Positions 52,193-61,752 of a stretch of 64,000 nucleotides of DNA are shown piece by piece. Position numbers and translations under genes: made by a program. Within the stretch, counting starts at the first letter, position 1; each line of letters begins with the position of its first letter. The stretch comes from Paenibacillus marchantiophytorum. GTDB lineage: Bacteria > Bacillota > Bacilli > Paenibacillales > NBRC-103111. The notes under the pieces are model-generated. The model searched no databases. It was not told the DNA's origin and saw nothing but the letters and a program-made list of their open reading frames with translations. Location of the stretch: the NCBI RefSeq assembly GCF_014640555.1, contig NZ_BMHE01000042.1, positions 1 through 64,000 on the forward strand, read 5' to 3'.

Positions 52193-52990
52193 CTATTTCC
52201 GATCCCGAATATACGCGGCCATCCATAAGCAGACTTCCCATAAATCGGAGACGGGTTCGTTCGTAAAAGGAACCCTCGGCATATAAGGTGAAGGGCCGAA
52301 CTCCGGGGTAATTGTCATAGGCGGTAGGCCCTTTTGCTCTTGAATAGCCACGATCTGCTCCCACCATCCCATATGGGTAGCCAGCTCATGCTGATATTCC
52401 GCGGCAGCAGGATGAGGCACCTGCGGACCTTGTGAATACCCAACTCGGCTATGGATATGGATCGTTCGTTCGATTGCAAGAGCGAGATTCTCTTTTTGAT
52501 CTTCCAGCAGGGATTCACAGACACAACACCAATGACTGAAATCGGCCGTAAGTTGCAATTCGGGCAAATCTCGCAACAATTGAGCGGTTCCCCAAGGGGT
52601 GAACATCGCTCTTCCCCGGTGCGTTTCATGTCCGACAGGCACAGCAATGGATTTCTGCACAGCGATCGCTTTGTCGAAATAATCTAGCTGCTGCTGATAC
52701 GGCATTGAATCCTTCGCGCTATGAGCATTAATCAGGCGAGGATTAAAGCGGAGCGCCTGTTCAATTTGCGCTTCAAAGGATGACAGATGGTCGTCACCTG
52801 CCGTAAAGATCATAGCGATATAATCGAAACCATATTGACTAAGCAGCTCTCGAAATTGGCTCTCGTTTTCCTTTGTCGGCAACGGACATTCGATCCCTGC
52901 AAAATAGTCCTGGGAAGCAATTAATGCAAACTTTTCCTCCAAGGACAGATGTTCCATCCCCCAAAAGGATTTGAATAATGTGGCTTTCAT
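52193..52990 (-). CDS. Sugar phosphate isomerase/epimerase family TIM-barrel protein
   Basis: A 265-aa xylose-isomerase-like barrel (AP endonuclease 2 superfamily). Metal-binding positions are seen in GHETHRGR (about 133-140), TADFSHW, IHIHSRVGY and ITPEFGP. Substrate unknown, probably a keto- or aldo-sugar. I prefer ATG 52990 (MKATLFKSFWG): GGGAG lies 8 nt upstream, whereas the longer frame starts with GTG at 52999. It stands alone, convergent with the kinase gene. Confidence 0.82.
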   Translation of the reverse strand: MKATLFKSFWGMEHLSLEEKFALIASQDYFAGIECPLPTKENESQFRELLSQYGFDYIAMIFTAGDDHLSSFEAQIEQALRFNPRLINAHSAKDSMPYQQQLDYFDKAIAVQKSIAVPVGHETHRGRAMFTPWGTAQLLRDLPELQLTADFSHWCCVCESLLEDQKENLALAIERTIHIHSRVGYSQGPQVPHPAAAEYQHELATHMGWWEQIVAIQEQKGLPPMTITPEFGPSPYMPRVPFTNEPVSDLWEVCLWMAAYIRDRK

Positions 52991-53144
52991 TCTCTTCACT
53001 CCCTGTTACTGAAATTCATGTCTCTTGCGCGTCTATTCCTACATATAACACCGCTTTCAAAGCTTATTCTAAGTGACCATATCAAATTGGTCAACTGAAT
53101 TAGTTCCCCTTGGTTAAGCATTTCCGGGGACTGAAAACGCAATT

Positions 53145-53460
53145 AAGAAAAGCGGCTTTGCCGCCCTGAGAGATGAGCATCTTCATAACGGTTTTCAGCA
53201 ATATAGAGGATCCTAGTTCCCTTTGGGCTTTGAAATGACAGAGATCGTCGTGTGAAAAGGAACTATGATCCGCTAAATGGCGGGAACTGGGGTAAACGTA
53301 GCATGAAAGGGAACTGAGATCCGCTATTTAAGCGGAACCTGCTGATTCCAACCGGGAAATGGTGCAATAGCGGATCGTAGTTCCCTTTGGCGTGGAATAA
53401 TGGCGGTTTTCGGTATTATAGCGGACTGTAGTTCCCTCTGGATCCTTATTATGACACATT
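53145..53460. repeat. Dispersed repeat element, copy B
   Basis: Nearly the same as copy A (32296-32620), including GAGATGAGCATCTTCATAAC and TCCAACCGGGAAA, with the ~20-bp motif in both orientations: AAAGGAACTATGATCCGCTA (53255), AGGGAACTGAGATCCGCTAT (53307), AATAGCGGATCGTAGTTCCC (53365) and TATAGCGGACTGTAGTTCCC (53416). The 53000-54317 interval has no intact gene. Confidence 0.8.
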
Positions 53461-53645
53461 TTCCTACAATCGCGGCTTGACGTTCCCTTATCTCCGCGCG
53501 ATTGCAAAGCTAGAGGATCTCATTCTGCCAAATAGCTTGTTTATACCTCCAAACCAGCAGCAATTCGAACACATAAGTACATTCACAGCTACCTTGTTCT
53601 CATCGCATCTCATCTGGTCTCGTATCATCGCATCTCATTACAACT

Positions 53646-53691
53646 CTTCTCTTCTCTTCACTTCTCTTCTCTTCTCTTCTCTTCACATCGC
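53646..53691. repeat. CTTCT microsatellite
   Basis: About nine runs of (T)CTTCT with one or two interruptions on the plus strand (GA-rich on the other). Simple-sequence tract in the gene-free interval. Confidence 0.75.
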
Positions 53692-53824
53692 ACCGCATCG
53701 AACCCCTCCATCGTGATGGGGCCGCCTACAACCCAAGCCTGGAGACTGGCGTCCATCTCCAACATTTAAATTCTGGGCCAGCTTCACTCACCCCAACCCA
53801 AAAACATGTCTCTTAGACCTTCGT

Positions 53825-54115
53825 CGATGGTTGACTTGAGATACGTCCTCAGACAAGACACGGCTCCACTCTTCCGTTCCTCCGCATGAACACGTCGTGC
53901 AGAAACACTCCTTTGCACCAAAAAGGCACCACCTTAAGATCGTGGCACCCTTCACATGCGAGCAGCTTAAACCCTTTTTTCGGGTCTCCACAAACTCGAA
54001 ATTTCCAGATTTCTTTCAGCACTTCGGGACGTATCTTTTTGCCATCCTTGCTTTTATTGGCTTCATAGTAGCGATTCTCATCAAAGAAAATTCGGTGTAG
54101 GATGTCCTGTTTCAT
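53825..54115 (-). pseudogene. IS91-family transposase remnant (zinc-binding N-terminus)
   Basis: The ATG at 54115 opens MKQDILHRIFFDENRYYEAN, then KKIRPEVLKEIWKFRVCGDP with KGFKLLACEGCHDLKVVPFW and a CKG cysteine, which is the zinc-binding beginning of IS91-type transposases. After about 90 codons a frameshift near 53925 moves the homology to another frame (FCTTCSCGGTEEWSRVLSED followed by VNHRR). The rest of the transposase, including the catalytic domain, is missing. It is the only mobile-element trace I can identify. Confidence 0.8.
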
Positions 54116-54243
54116 ATTCTAAATGTACCAAAAAACTAAAAAGGTAGAATCCCCTAAATCCACTAAATAAACTTATACTTTCTATTATTCTAAATAAGGG
54201 GTAAGCTTCGCTCACCCCAAAACATATAAATTCTTATATATTT

Positions 54244-54290
54244 AAAAAAAGGCCTCCCTCAGGTTATAACCTTGGGGACAGCCTTTTATA
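54244..54290 (+). terminator. Terminator-like hairpin beside CATATAA palindrome
   Basis: AAAAAAAGGCCTCCCTCAGG pairs in part with CCTTGGGGACAGCCTTTT. It follows the CCAAAACATATAAATTC element and would end the minus-strand small gene at 54318-54488 as well. Confidence 0.6.
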
Positions 54291-54317
54291 GGACTACAGT
54301 TTGCTGTATCGTCGAAC

Positions 54318-54488
54318 TTAAACTTGATTTTTGGGGATACCATTTAGACTCGGGACATCATCTTCGGCCTTATCGCTCGTGAGCGTTTGCTCTTCTTCAA
54401 GGAAACTAGCGTTATTCTGCTGATTGTTCTTTTTATCTGCTTTGTTATCTTCGCGGTCATACTTGGGATCTGCGTCATTCTTGGGCAT
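54318..54488 (-). CDS. Small acidic hydrophilic protein
   Basis: A 56-aa very hydrophilic protein, rich in Asp, Glu, Lys and Asn (MPKNDADPKYDREDNKADKK at the start). It has no membrane segment and looks disordered. GGAGGTG lies about 8 nt before ATG 54488, better than for the longer frame from 54506. Function unknown; small charged proteins of this kind often are spore or stress proteins, but nothing here proves it. Confidence 0.6.
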   Translation of the reverse strand: MPKNDADPKYDREDNKADKKNNQQNNASFLEEEQTLTSDKAEDDVPSLNGIPKNQV

Positions 54489-54626
54489 AGTATTCACCTC
54501 CATCATCTCTCAGTTAGTATGAGAAGATGGTTCGCCTTTTATTCCGGTAAGATACTTGCTGCTATAACTGGGTCTGAATGTATGCCATAATGTAACAAAG
54601 TATGCTTACTTATTAAGGAGATCACC

Positions 54627-54821
54627 ATGCCCAAACAACGTCAACTCATAGAACCTTCTGACTTCGAGCGAATGAGAGTATTTCAGCAACCCATCTCTGT
54701 CTTTATACATGATGAAATAATTGGCGAGAACGTACGCATTCAATCCCATGACGCCGAATTTGTATTTAGTACTACTGGAGAGCGGTACGTTAAAGCAGAT
54801 TGTAAATTTCTTAGTAAATGA
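54627..54821 (+). CDS. Small conserved-looking hypothetical protein
   Basis: A 64-aa soluble protein (MPKQRQLIEPSDFERMRVFQ at the start) with a beta-rich second half (NVRIQSHDAEFVFSTTGERY). A very good ribosome site (AAGGAG, 7 nt upstream) makes translation likely. I do not recognise the family. Its stop abuts the end of the convergent GH8 gene with no space for a terminator. Confidence 0.6.
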   Translation: MPKQRQLIEPSDFERMRVFQQPISVFIHDEIIGENVRIQSHDAEFVFSTTGERYVKADCKFLSK

Positions 54822-56816
54822 TTATGGATTTGTGCCGTATACTTCAAATTCGAACAACGAATATCCGTAAGAAGTTCCTCTACCCGTGCCATATACTCTT
54901 ACATATCTGGCACTCTGAGAGGCAATCGTAATATTGTCTATGGCGCCATCGCCAGTTGATGTTGAATAGACATCGGTCCAGTTCGCAGGAGCTCCGCTAT
55001 CCGTAGATATTTGAATCTTGTAAGTCTTCGCATAAGCCGCTTCCCAAGTTAGCTTCACTTGATTTATGTTCTTCACAGAACCAAGATCAACATAGATCCA
55101 CTGAGGATCAACTCCCTCGACACTTGCCCATCTTGTAGCTGCATTGCCATCGAAGGCTTTGGCCGGTACAAAGCCCGATCCTTCGCTAGAACTGGAGACA
55201 CCCGTCTTGTTCAGAGCTAGATTGGACGGCGGTGTCGTTCCGCTGGTTGTTGTAGCTGTTGCTGTATTGCTTGGCCCGGACAGGTTGCCGGCGGCATCAA
55301 TCGCTTTGACCGTGTAGCTGTATGAAGTAGAAGCCGTAAGTCCTGTATCACTGTAAGAAGCCGTTGTTGAGGTTCCAACTTGTGTGCCTGCACGATAAAT
55401 CCGATACTCAGTAACGCCAACATTATCCGTCGAAGCCGACCAAGTTAAATTAATTTGGCTGCTGGATGAAGCGGCTGCCGCCAAGTTCGCAGGCAGCGTA
55501 GGCGCTTGCGTATCCGGAACGGTTCCTCCTGCCGCTGGTTTCCACCAATTCCCTGAGATGAACAGCATATTTAAAAGTGTAAAGCTGTCGTCATAATAGC
55601 CCGTTTTGTGGCTTTTCATAAAGTCCCAGCCGCTGTTGATCCATGCTTGATTGCTGCTGCTGGATACGCCGGCTGCAATGAATGGAGCAACGAATACGCC
55701 GGCTGGACCGCTAGCCGAACCCGTCACAGTGCCATCCAATTTATATCCGTCTTTCACATTGTTCGGATTGTTGCTTGTTTTCCCTTTAATCCAGGTAGCG
55801 ATTTTGTCGGCAATTGTTTTGCCTCTCACATCACCATATAACGCATAATCCATCACAATTCGGGTAGGCACGCGAGCTGCATTGTAGTTATATTCATTCG
55901 TCTCCGGAAACTCATTCAAATAATTCTGAGGAGCCGGTTGCGGCGGATTGCCTACCACAAAGTCCGAAATCAGCCCTGTGTTTGGCGAATAGGAAGCACT
56001 GAATGAAGTGTAAACACTGTATAAATTATTAATCACATTCAGCCAAGTTTGATCACCCGTTACGTCGTAAAAGGCTCTCATATGACTGAGCATCCAGTCA
56101 GACGGTCTCGTATTCAACACGCTATTACCATCCCAATCGCCTAGGTTCAATCGGTTATTAGTCGTCACATTGCTGACTTTAATGCCACTAGTAATCATCT
56201 TTTTGGCTTCGGCCAGATAATTGATCGTACCTGCTGATCCCCATTGATAATGGGCAAGAATCAGGGAATAAGCGATATCGATATCCCCATCTGTCGCTGA
56301 GTCAAAATGCCCTTGAGCGCCCGCGGCATCTGCGACTACCCACCCCATCAAATTATTATTTTGTGAACTTTTGTAAGCTCTGGCTGTCTTATAAAGACCG
56401 TCGTAAATCGTTTTGGCATTGGCATCATAGCCTGCCATTAAAGCTGTTATCACCATGCCATATCCTTGACCTTCGGAAGAACCCAATGGTTTATACCCAT
56501 CCGCGCTGCCAGTTATATCACCTTTCACATAATAGCCGCCAGGAAGGGAGGATAAGTTGTTTTTGAGATAGCTTGCTTTCCACGAATTATAGTAAGCCGC
56601 GACATCCGTATTCAATTGTGCCTGTGTGACATGATTAGGTTTGGTAATACCACTATAACTGACTTGCTGTGGATAAGGTTTCTGCTCACCTGCCGCGCTA
56701 GCCCTTTGTTCTAGAGCAGGTGTCAGCAAGGTTGCCGAAACAAAAGTGACGCAAATCACAGCAATAGAGCACCATTTCAACTTACTCTTGACGGGGTTTA
56801 CCTTGGCCATATTCAT
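54822..56816 (-). CDS. Secreted GH8 chitosanase/beta-glucanase with FN3 and CBM32-like domains
   Basis: A 664-aa extracellular endo-hydrolase. Signal peptide 1-41 (ASA-A). GH8 catalytic domain (about 55-430): SEGQGYGM with E115 as predicted general acid, TDGDIDIAY with D176, and NEFPETNEYNYN (E302, E305, E308) as candidate general base region. Positions 115, 176 and 302 agree with those I recall for the bifunctional Paenibacillus fukuinensis chitosanase-glucanase. FN3 (about 440-528) and a discoidin/CBM32-like domain (about 533-664, NLALNKTGVSSSS to FEFEVYG) follow. AGGAGG precedes the ATG by about 7 nt. It lies downstream of the third importer on the same strand, 229 bp after it. Chitosan or beta-1,4-glucan is likely; activity is inferred. 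Confidence 0.85.
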   Translation of the reverse strand: MNMAKVNPVKSKLKWCSIAVICVTFVSATLLTPALEQRASAAGEQKPYPQQVSYSGITKPNHVTQAQLNTDVAAYYNSWKASYLKNNLSSLPGGYYVKGDITGSADGYKPLGSSEGQGYGMVITALMAGYDANAKTIYDGLYKTARAYKSSQNNNLMGWVVADAAGAQGHFDSATDGDIDIAYSLILAHYQWGSAGTINYLAEAKKMITSGIKVSNVTTNNRLNLGDWDGNSVLNTRPSDWMLSHMRAFYDVTGDQTWLNVINNLYSVYTSFSASYSPNTGLISDFVVGNPPQPAPQNYLNEFPETNEYNYNAARVPTRIVMDYALYGDVRGKTIADKIATWIKGKTSNNPNNVKDGYKLDGTVTGSASGPAGVFVAPFIAAGVSSSSNQAWINSGWDFMKSHKTGYYDDSFTLLNMLFISGNWWKPAAGGTVPDTQAPTLPANLAAAASSSSQINLTWSASTDNVGVTEYRIYRAGTQVGTSTTASYSDTGLTASTSYSYTVKAIDAAGNLSGPSNTATATTTSGTTPPSNLALNKTGVSSSSEGSGFVPAKAFDGNAATRWASVEGVDPQWIYVDLGSVKNINQVKLTWEAAYAKTYKIQISTDSGAPANWTDVYSTSTGDGAIDNITIASQSARYVRVYGTGRGTSYGYSLFEFEVYGTNP

Positions 56817-57045
56817 ATTAACGCCTCCTAGTTCATTGTTATTCCAAGCCTATGAACGCTCCAGATCCCTTGCTTCTGTCACTATCCCCCTTTCGCCAAT
56901 CGCCCGATAGTATAAGCGTTTAAACTTTTAGGATAAAAGTGATTCTATATGGAAAAGCGAATCAGGCGCTGCGAAAGCTCTGCTTCAGAGAAGCACCCCC
57001 GCAGCCCCAGAAACACTGTTATCCTTGGTCAAACACTAGCCAACC

Positions 57046-57891
57046 CTACTCTTTGACGCCACCGGCAGTCATTCCTTGAACAAGGAACTTCTGAAACAAG
57101 ATCGCAATAAGCAGGGGTGGCAGGGAAGCCAATACGCCGCCTGTGGCTACCATTCCGAAATCTACTGCGTTCTTACCGCTAAATTCTGAAATGGCGACCG
57201 AAATGGTTTTGGCACGAAGCGTTGAAGTAAACAACAGGGAGAAGAAAAACTCATCCCAAGACAGCAAAAACACAAAAATCATCGTTGCCAAGATGCCAGG
57301 TCGCACGATAGGCACTACAATCAAATACAGGATTTGCATACGGCTGCAGCCATCAATCGACGCCGCTTCATAGAATTCGTGCGATACCTGTTTGAAATAA
57401 CTCTGCATAATCCATATCACAAACGGAATAGCAAAGGTCAAATCAAGAATGACTAAGGTCAATTTGGAATCCAGCATCCCCATTTTTTGAAGCAGGAGAT
57501 ACAATGGGATGACAATGACAACGGATGGAATCATATAGGTGAATAAGAACAGATAAATGAGTTGTCGCCGGAATCTAAATTGATACTTGGCAAAAGCATG
57601 CGCAGCCAAACCACCGATAAGAAGCGCAATCATAGTAACAGAAACAGCAACCAACAAACTATTGGCCATTGAAATACGAAAAGCATAGGCAATATCTTGA
57701 TGAGCATTCGTGAAAATATCCATATAGCGTTCAAAGGTAATCCGCTTGGGAATCCACTTCATGGGCACTTCTTGCAAATCAATTTGATACGAAATACTGG
57801 AAATGAATAACCAGGCAAAAGGCGCCAATGTACAGATGGCGATCAGCACGCCAAACGCATACTGGAAAGTCGACAACACGCTGCTCTTCAC
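57046..57891 (-). CDS. Carbohydrate ABC transporter permease, MalG type
   Basis: A 281-aa inner-membrane permease with six predicted helices, the loop YEAASIDGCSRMQILYLIVV (about 180-200) and the ending LVQGMTAGGVKE. The start is GTG at 57891, immediately after the TAA of the partner permease; GGGGGGAT lies about 6 nt upstream. The last transport gene of the third importer; no ATPase follows. Confidence 0.9.
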   Translation of the reverse strand: MKSSVLSTFQYAFGVLIAICTLAPFAWLFISSISYQIDLQEVPMKWIPKRITFERYMDIFTNAHQDIAYAFRISMANSLLVAVSVTMIALLIGGLAAHAFAKYQFRFRRQLIYLFLFTYMIPSVVIVIPLYLLLQKMGMLDSKLTLVILDLTFAIPFVIWIMQSYFKQVSHEFYEAASIDGCSRMQILYLIVVPIVRPGILATMIFVFLLSWDEFFFSLLFTSTLRAKTISVAISEFSGKNAVDFGMVATGGVLASLPPLLIAILFQKFLVQGMTAGGVKE

Positions 57892-58779
57892 TTAGATCCC
57901 CCCTTCTGCCTTCAGAACTTTCACATAGGCAAATGTAAGAGCAGCTATAAATAGGGCAATCAAATAGGAAAGCGTGGCGCCTTGTGAAAACTGTAAATTG
58001 GTAAACGCCTCCAGGTAGGCTTTATAAATAATAACCATTGTGCCATTCGTCGGCCCACCTTTCGTTAAGGCGTAAATCAAATCAAAGACTTTGAAAGATT
58101 CCATCGTTCGCATCACGATCAGCACCAGCACGGTTGGTTTTAAATACGGGAGCGTGAGCACGATCAATCTGCGGAATAGTCCCGCTCCATCGATACTTGC
58201 CGCTTCGTATACACTCTTGTTCGTCATCTGCAAGGATGCAAGAAAGAAGATACATACGAATGGCGTCATTTTCCAAACATCCGCAAGAATGACCATATTC
58301 ATCGCTGTCCAAGGGCTGCTAAGCCATGGCCGATACGCATCGATCAGATGCAACTGAACTAGCAGCCCGTTAAGCGCACCAAACTCCGGATGATAAATCC
58401 ATTTCCACATGGCTGCGTTCACAATGGTTGGAACCGCCCAGGGCAAGATAATAATTGAGCGCAGGAACCCGATTCCCCGAATGTTTTCATTGAGCAAGAG
58501 AGCCGTTAACAAGCCTAGAACAAGCTCCAGTGCAATGGAGAATGAGGAAAAATAGGCTGTTCTCCCCAGTGCTTCCCAGACAGAAGAATCGGTTAAAGCT
58601 TCAACATAATTATGAATACCTACAAATTGCCCCTTGCTGGCTGAAGTCAGTTCCATATTCTTGAGACTGTAGATGAAGGTTTGAATCAGCGGATATAAGA
58701 CAATACCGAATACCAGGATAAAAGCTGGCAGTATCGTGATTACTGCAAAACGTCGGTCACTCCATCTTTTTCTCAGCAT
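57892..58779 (-). CDS. Carbohydrate ABC transporter permease, MalF type
   Basis: A 295-aa permease with six predicted helices and the loop YEAASIDGAGLFRRLIVLTL (about 196-215). It begins 4 bp after the binding-protein stop without a clear ribosome site, so it probably depends on translational coupling, and its own stop touches the next start. Confidence 0.9.
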   Translation of the reverse strand: MLRKRWSDRRFAVITILPAFILVFGIVLYPLIQTFIYSLKNMELTSASKGQFVGIHNYVEALTDSSVWEALGRTAYFSSFSIALELVLGLLTALLLNENIRGIGFLRSIIILPWAVPTIVNAAMWKWIYHPEFGALNGLLVQLHLIDAYRPWLSSPWTAMNMVILADVWKMTPFVCIFFLASLQMTNKSVYEAASIDGAGLFRRLIVLTLPYLKPTVLVLIVMRTMESFKVFDLIYALTKGGPTNGTMVIIYKAYLEAFTNLQFSQGATLSYLIALFIAALTFAYVKVLKAEGGI

Positions 58780-58783
58780 GATG

Positions 58784-60046
58784 TCATTTACTCGCTATTT
58801 CTTTAGCTTTCTCCTGTAGTTTGTTCAGCGCATCTTCCGGTGTTTCCTTCCCCGCCAAGGCTTTCTGAACGGAGGTCTGCAGTTCGGTCGAGAGCTGCCC
58901 ATACCATGGAACAACGGGGCGATTCACGATATGTTCATATTGCGATTTGGAAACGCTGATTAATTCCGGGCTCGTTGCGACAACTTCGGAGTCGCTGAAC
59001 AACGATTTCCAGATCGGCAGCGCATCTTTCGCATGTTTTTTCTGGAAGTCTTTGGACGCTAAGAATTGGATATAGTTCCATGTTTCTTCCGGGTATTTAC
59101 TGTCTTTGGCTATGGACAGGCCCATTCCGCCATTCGTTGTTGCTCCTGGCCCCTTCGAGGTGCCAGGTACTGTAGATATGCCTACTTTGCCAACAACTTT
59201 GGATTCTTTGGGATCGTTGGCCATACCAAGCATATAGGTCCAGTTCAAGGCAAATGCAGCTTTACCGCTAGAGAATACACCTCTGACATCTTCCTCCAAA
59301 TATTCAAGGGAGCTTGGATTCGTAAGTCCATCTTTCATCGATTGATACATGAAGTTCAGAGCTTCGATGTTCGGCTTATCATTCAGGGTCGGTTTGCCAT
59401 CCTTCACCATTTGCCCGCCGAAAGAGGCAGCAATCATCGTATAGTCGACAGAAAGTGCTTCTGCTTGTTTCCAAGACCAGACAAGCGGAAAATCAACGAT
59501 TTTCTTTTCCTTCAAGATCTTCGCATCTGCGATCAATTCGTCCCATGTCGCAGGAGGGTTGCTAATGCCCGCTTGCGTGAGCATCTCTTTATTATAAAAT
59601 AAATATTTCACGTCATTCAGCCAGGGCATTCCATACAGTTTATTCTCATACTGCATGGCACTTAGCGCCCCGTCAAAAATGTCTTTGCGCGCTGCTTCCG
59701 ACACTTTATCCGTAACTTCCTTCAACACACCGGCTTTTACAAATTTCGCTGTCCACGGTGCGTCGATTAATACGGCATCATAGCTTCCATTGGAAACAAG
59801 GATTTTCTGCTCCAGTGCTTCATAAGGAACAAATGTCGTCTCCACCTTAATATTAGGGTTCGCTTTGATAAAAGCATCGGTTGCCTCCTTGATAGCGTCT
59901 TCGCTATACCCCGCTTGCTTCATGAAAAGTGCATTAAGCGTTATACTTTTCGGCTTTGTCGGCGCTTCCTGATTACTTGTGCATCCTGCTAAAAAACTGC
60001 TTACTAGTACCGATGACACGATCATGACTGTCAGCTTCTTCATCAT
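58784..60046 (-). CDS. Extracellular solute-binding lipoprotein (CUT1 type)
   Basis: A 420-aa sugar-binding lipoprotein of the third importer: lipobox FLAGC (C22), then a family 1 fold with ASNPPATWDELIADAKILKE-type hinge segment (about 155-175). AGGGGGAAG lies about 5 nt before the tandem ATG codons at 60046. It is followed directly by its two permeases and preceded by a YesM/YesN pair, so a chito- or gluco-oligosaccharide is a reasonable but unproved guess given the GH8 gene downstream. Confidence 0.9.
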   Translation of the reverse strand: MMKKLTVMIVSSVLVSSFLAGCTSNQEAPTKPKSITLNALFMKQAGYSEDAIKEATDAFIKANPNIKVETTFVPYEALEQKILVSNGSYDAVLIDAPWTAKFVKAGVLKEVTDKVSEAARKDIFDGALSAMQYENKLYGMPWLNDVKYLFYNKEMLTQAGISNPPATWDELIADAKILKEKKIVDFPLVWSWKQAEALSVDYTMIAASFGGQMVKDGKPTLNDKPNIEALNFMYQSMKDGLTNPSSLEYLEEDVRGVFSSGKAAFALNWTYMLGMANDPKESKVVGKVGISTVPGTSKGPGATTNGGMGLSIAKDSKYPEETWNYIQFLASKDFQKKHAKDALPIWKSLFSDSEVVATSPELISVSKSQYEHIVNRPVVPWYGQLSTELQTSVQKALAGKETPEDALNKLQEKAKEIASK

Positions 60047-60144
60047 AACTTCCCCCTAGATTTCGTAAAAATTGTAGAATGCTTCTTAGCTGACTTCATC
60101 ATATAATGATCGATACCGCATGCACATTTACTATCTCGACCCCT

Positions 60145-61752
60145 TTATGGACGATTTATACTTTTAAGATTGTTTTTCTTGAAATCCGTTGGATTCAGCC
60201 CGTACGTTTTATTAAAGAGGCGGTTGAAATAAAAGGGATCTGGAATGCCGACCAGCTCCGCAATCTCTTTGATGCTTAGATCGGGGTTTTTCAACAGTTC
60301 TCTGCCTTTCTCCAACCTTAACTCATTGAGGAAATTCACAATCGTTTTTCCCGTTTCCTTCTTGAAGAGACGCGTCAAATAGCTCTCGTTCATATTCACA
60401 ACACTTGCCATCATCTGAAGCGTTATCTTCTGATCGATATGTTTGAGCATATAGGCGATAATGGCACGTATTTCCTTGCGATATTTGGAAGATACAGGAA
60501 TGGCATTTTGGCTAAAATAACTCACTGCTTGCACGAATGCTTCTCTGACTTCCGCTAAGTTATCTCCCCTGCTGAGCTGCTCGCGCACCTGTTCGGGCAG
60601 TAATGGGTGCTCACTCTCCGCATTGAATGCCTCACAGCTATCAAGAACAGCCGAAATGGCTTTCTTGAATTGAGCAGGAGGAACCCTTCCTTGTTTTGCT
60701 TTCTCATACATATCATCAAAGCAGCCAAGATATGCTTCCTTATTGCCTGATTGGATATGTTCAAGCAAGTTATCCTGTTCGTGCTGCATGTGTTTCTTTC
60801 CATCAAACACCGCATCCCCGACTTGAATCACGATGGCATCATGCTTGTAGAATCGCAGTTCAACTGCTTCCTTACATGATCTGTAGGCTTCTCTTACTTG
60901 TTGCAAGCTGGCAAATGAGGGGCTGATAACGACATTAACGCCAAGATTCAAATAGAGTTTCAGCAGCTTGGCAATCCGGTTTGCAAACTGCAGCTTGCCC
61001 GTCGCGCTCTCATATTTATTGCGATCTGGAAGTACAACCATATAGTCACGTTCACTGATTTCAGAGAATTCCATGACGAAAGAGACATCGACCATCTCCG
61101 ATATGATATTGCTAATCGCGAATGCCAACAGATGCTTCTGCGTCCATTTGCCGCTATTCATCGTTTGCACATATTCATCTATTGTGATCAACAACAAAAA
61201 ATTGCGCTTGGGGTCGATCTGAATGTTCAGCTTCTGCGCCTGCCTATCTACTTCCGACTCCGACATGTTGCTGAAATAAACCAAATCTTTGAAGAAATTT
61301 GTCCGAGCTAACATGAGATTCTCAATCTGTGCGACTTCCTTTTGCCGCTCTAGTTCTTGTTTCTTTTTTTCTGATAAGAGCTGATTGGCAGCATTGTTCA
61401 TACTATCTAGCAGGTTCTCCGGCTTTAAGGTTACCTTGAGCAAATAATCAATGGCCCCAAGCTTCATCGCTTCTCGAACCAAGTCGAATTCACCATAATT
61501 GCTTATTGCGATAATTTTCCCACTGAAGAATTGGGCTTCCTTTAGCTTCTGTATGAGCTCAAGGCCATTTAACCGAGGCATCTTGAGATCTGTTATGACA
61601 ATATCAGGCGTGTACTGTTCGACTAGCGCCATCGCTGCTTCCCCATCCTCTGCTGCGCCAATCAGCTCGAACCCGTGCTGCTCCCACGGAATCATCATTT
61701 TGAGCCCGATTCGGATAATTTTCTCGTCATCAACAATCAATACTTTACTCAT
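60145..61752 (-). CDS. Response regulator with AraC-type DNA-binding domain (YesN type)
   Basis: A 535-aa regulator. The receiver (about 1-120) has VDDE, the phosphorylation site in VITDLKMP (D55 from this start) and LLKVTL. A long linker with a putative coiled coil (near 125-145) leads to a C-terminal AraC pair of helix-turn-helices (about 430-535) with VNMNESYLTRLFKKETG. I use ATG 61752, with GGGAG 8 nt upstream; the frame opens with GTG two codons earlier, too near that site. It overlaps the kinase gene by 8 bp and precedes the binding protein gene by about 100 bp. Confidence 0.9.
   Translation of the reverse strand: MSKVLIVDDEKIIRIGLKMMIPWEQHGFELIGAAEDGEAAMALVEQYTPDIVITDLKMPRLNGLELIQKLKEAQFFSGKIIAISNYGEFDLVREAMKLGAIDYLLKVTLKPENLLDSMNNAANQLLSEKKKQELERQKEVAQIENLMLARTNFFKDLVYFSNMSESEVDRQAQKLNIQIDPKRNFLLLITIDEYVQTMNSGKWTQKHLLAFAISNIISEMVDVSFVMEFSEISERDYMVVLPDRNKYESATGKLQFANRIAKLLKLYLNLGVNVVISPSFASLQQVREAYRSCKEAVELRFYKHDAIVIQVGDAVFDGKKHMQHEQDNLLEHIQSGNKEAYLGCFDDMYEKAKQGRVPPAQFKKAISAVLDSCEAFNAESEHPLLPEQVREQLSRGDNLAEVREAFVQAVSYFSQNAIPVSSKYRKEIRAIIAYMLKHIDQKITLQMMASVVNMNESYLTRLFKKETGKTIVNFLNELRLEKGRELLKNPDLSIKEIAELVGIPDPFYFNRLFNKTYGLNPTDFKKNNLKSINRP

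Noticed and set aside
56905..56930. Catabolite-response (cre)-like sequence ATAAGCGTTTAAAC upstream of the GH8 gene
   Set aside because: The match to the cre consensus is partial, and it is a single weak hit that could be chance.
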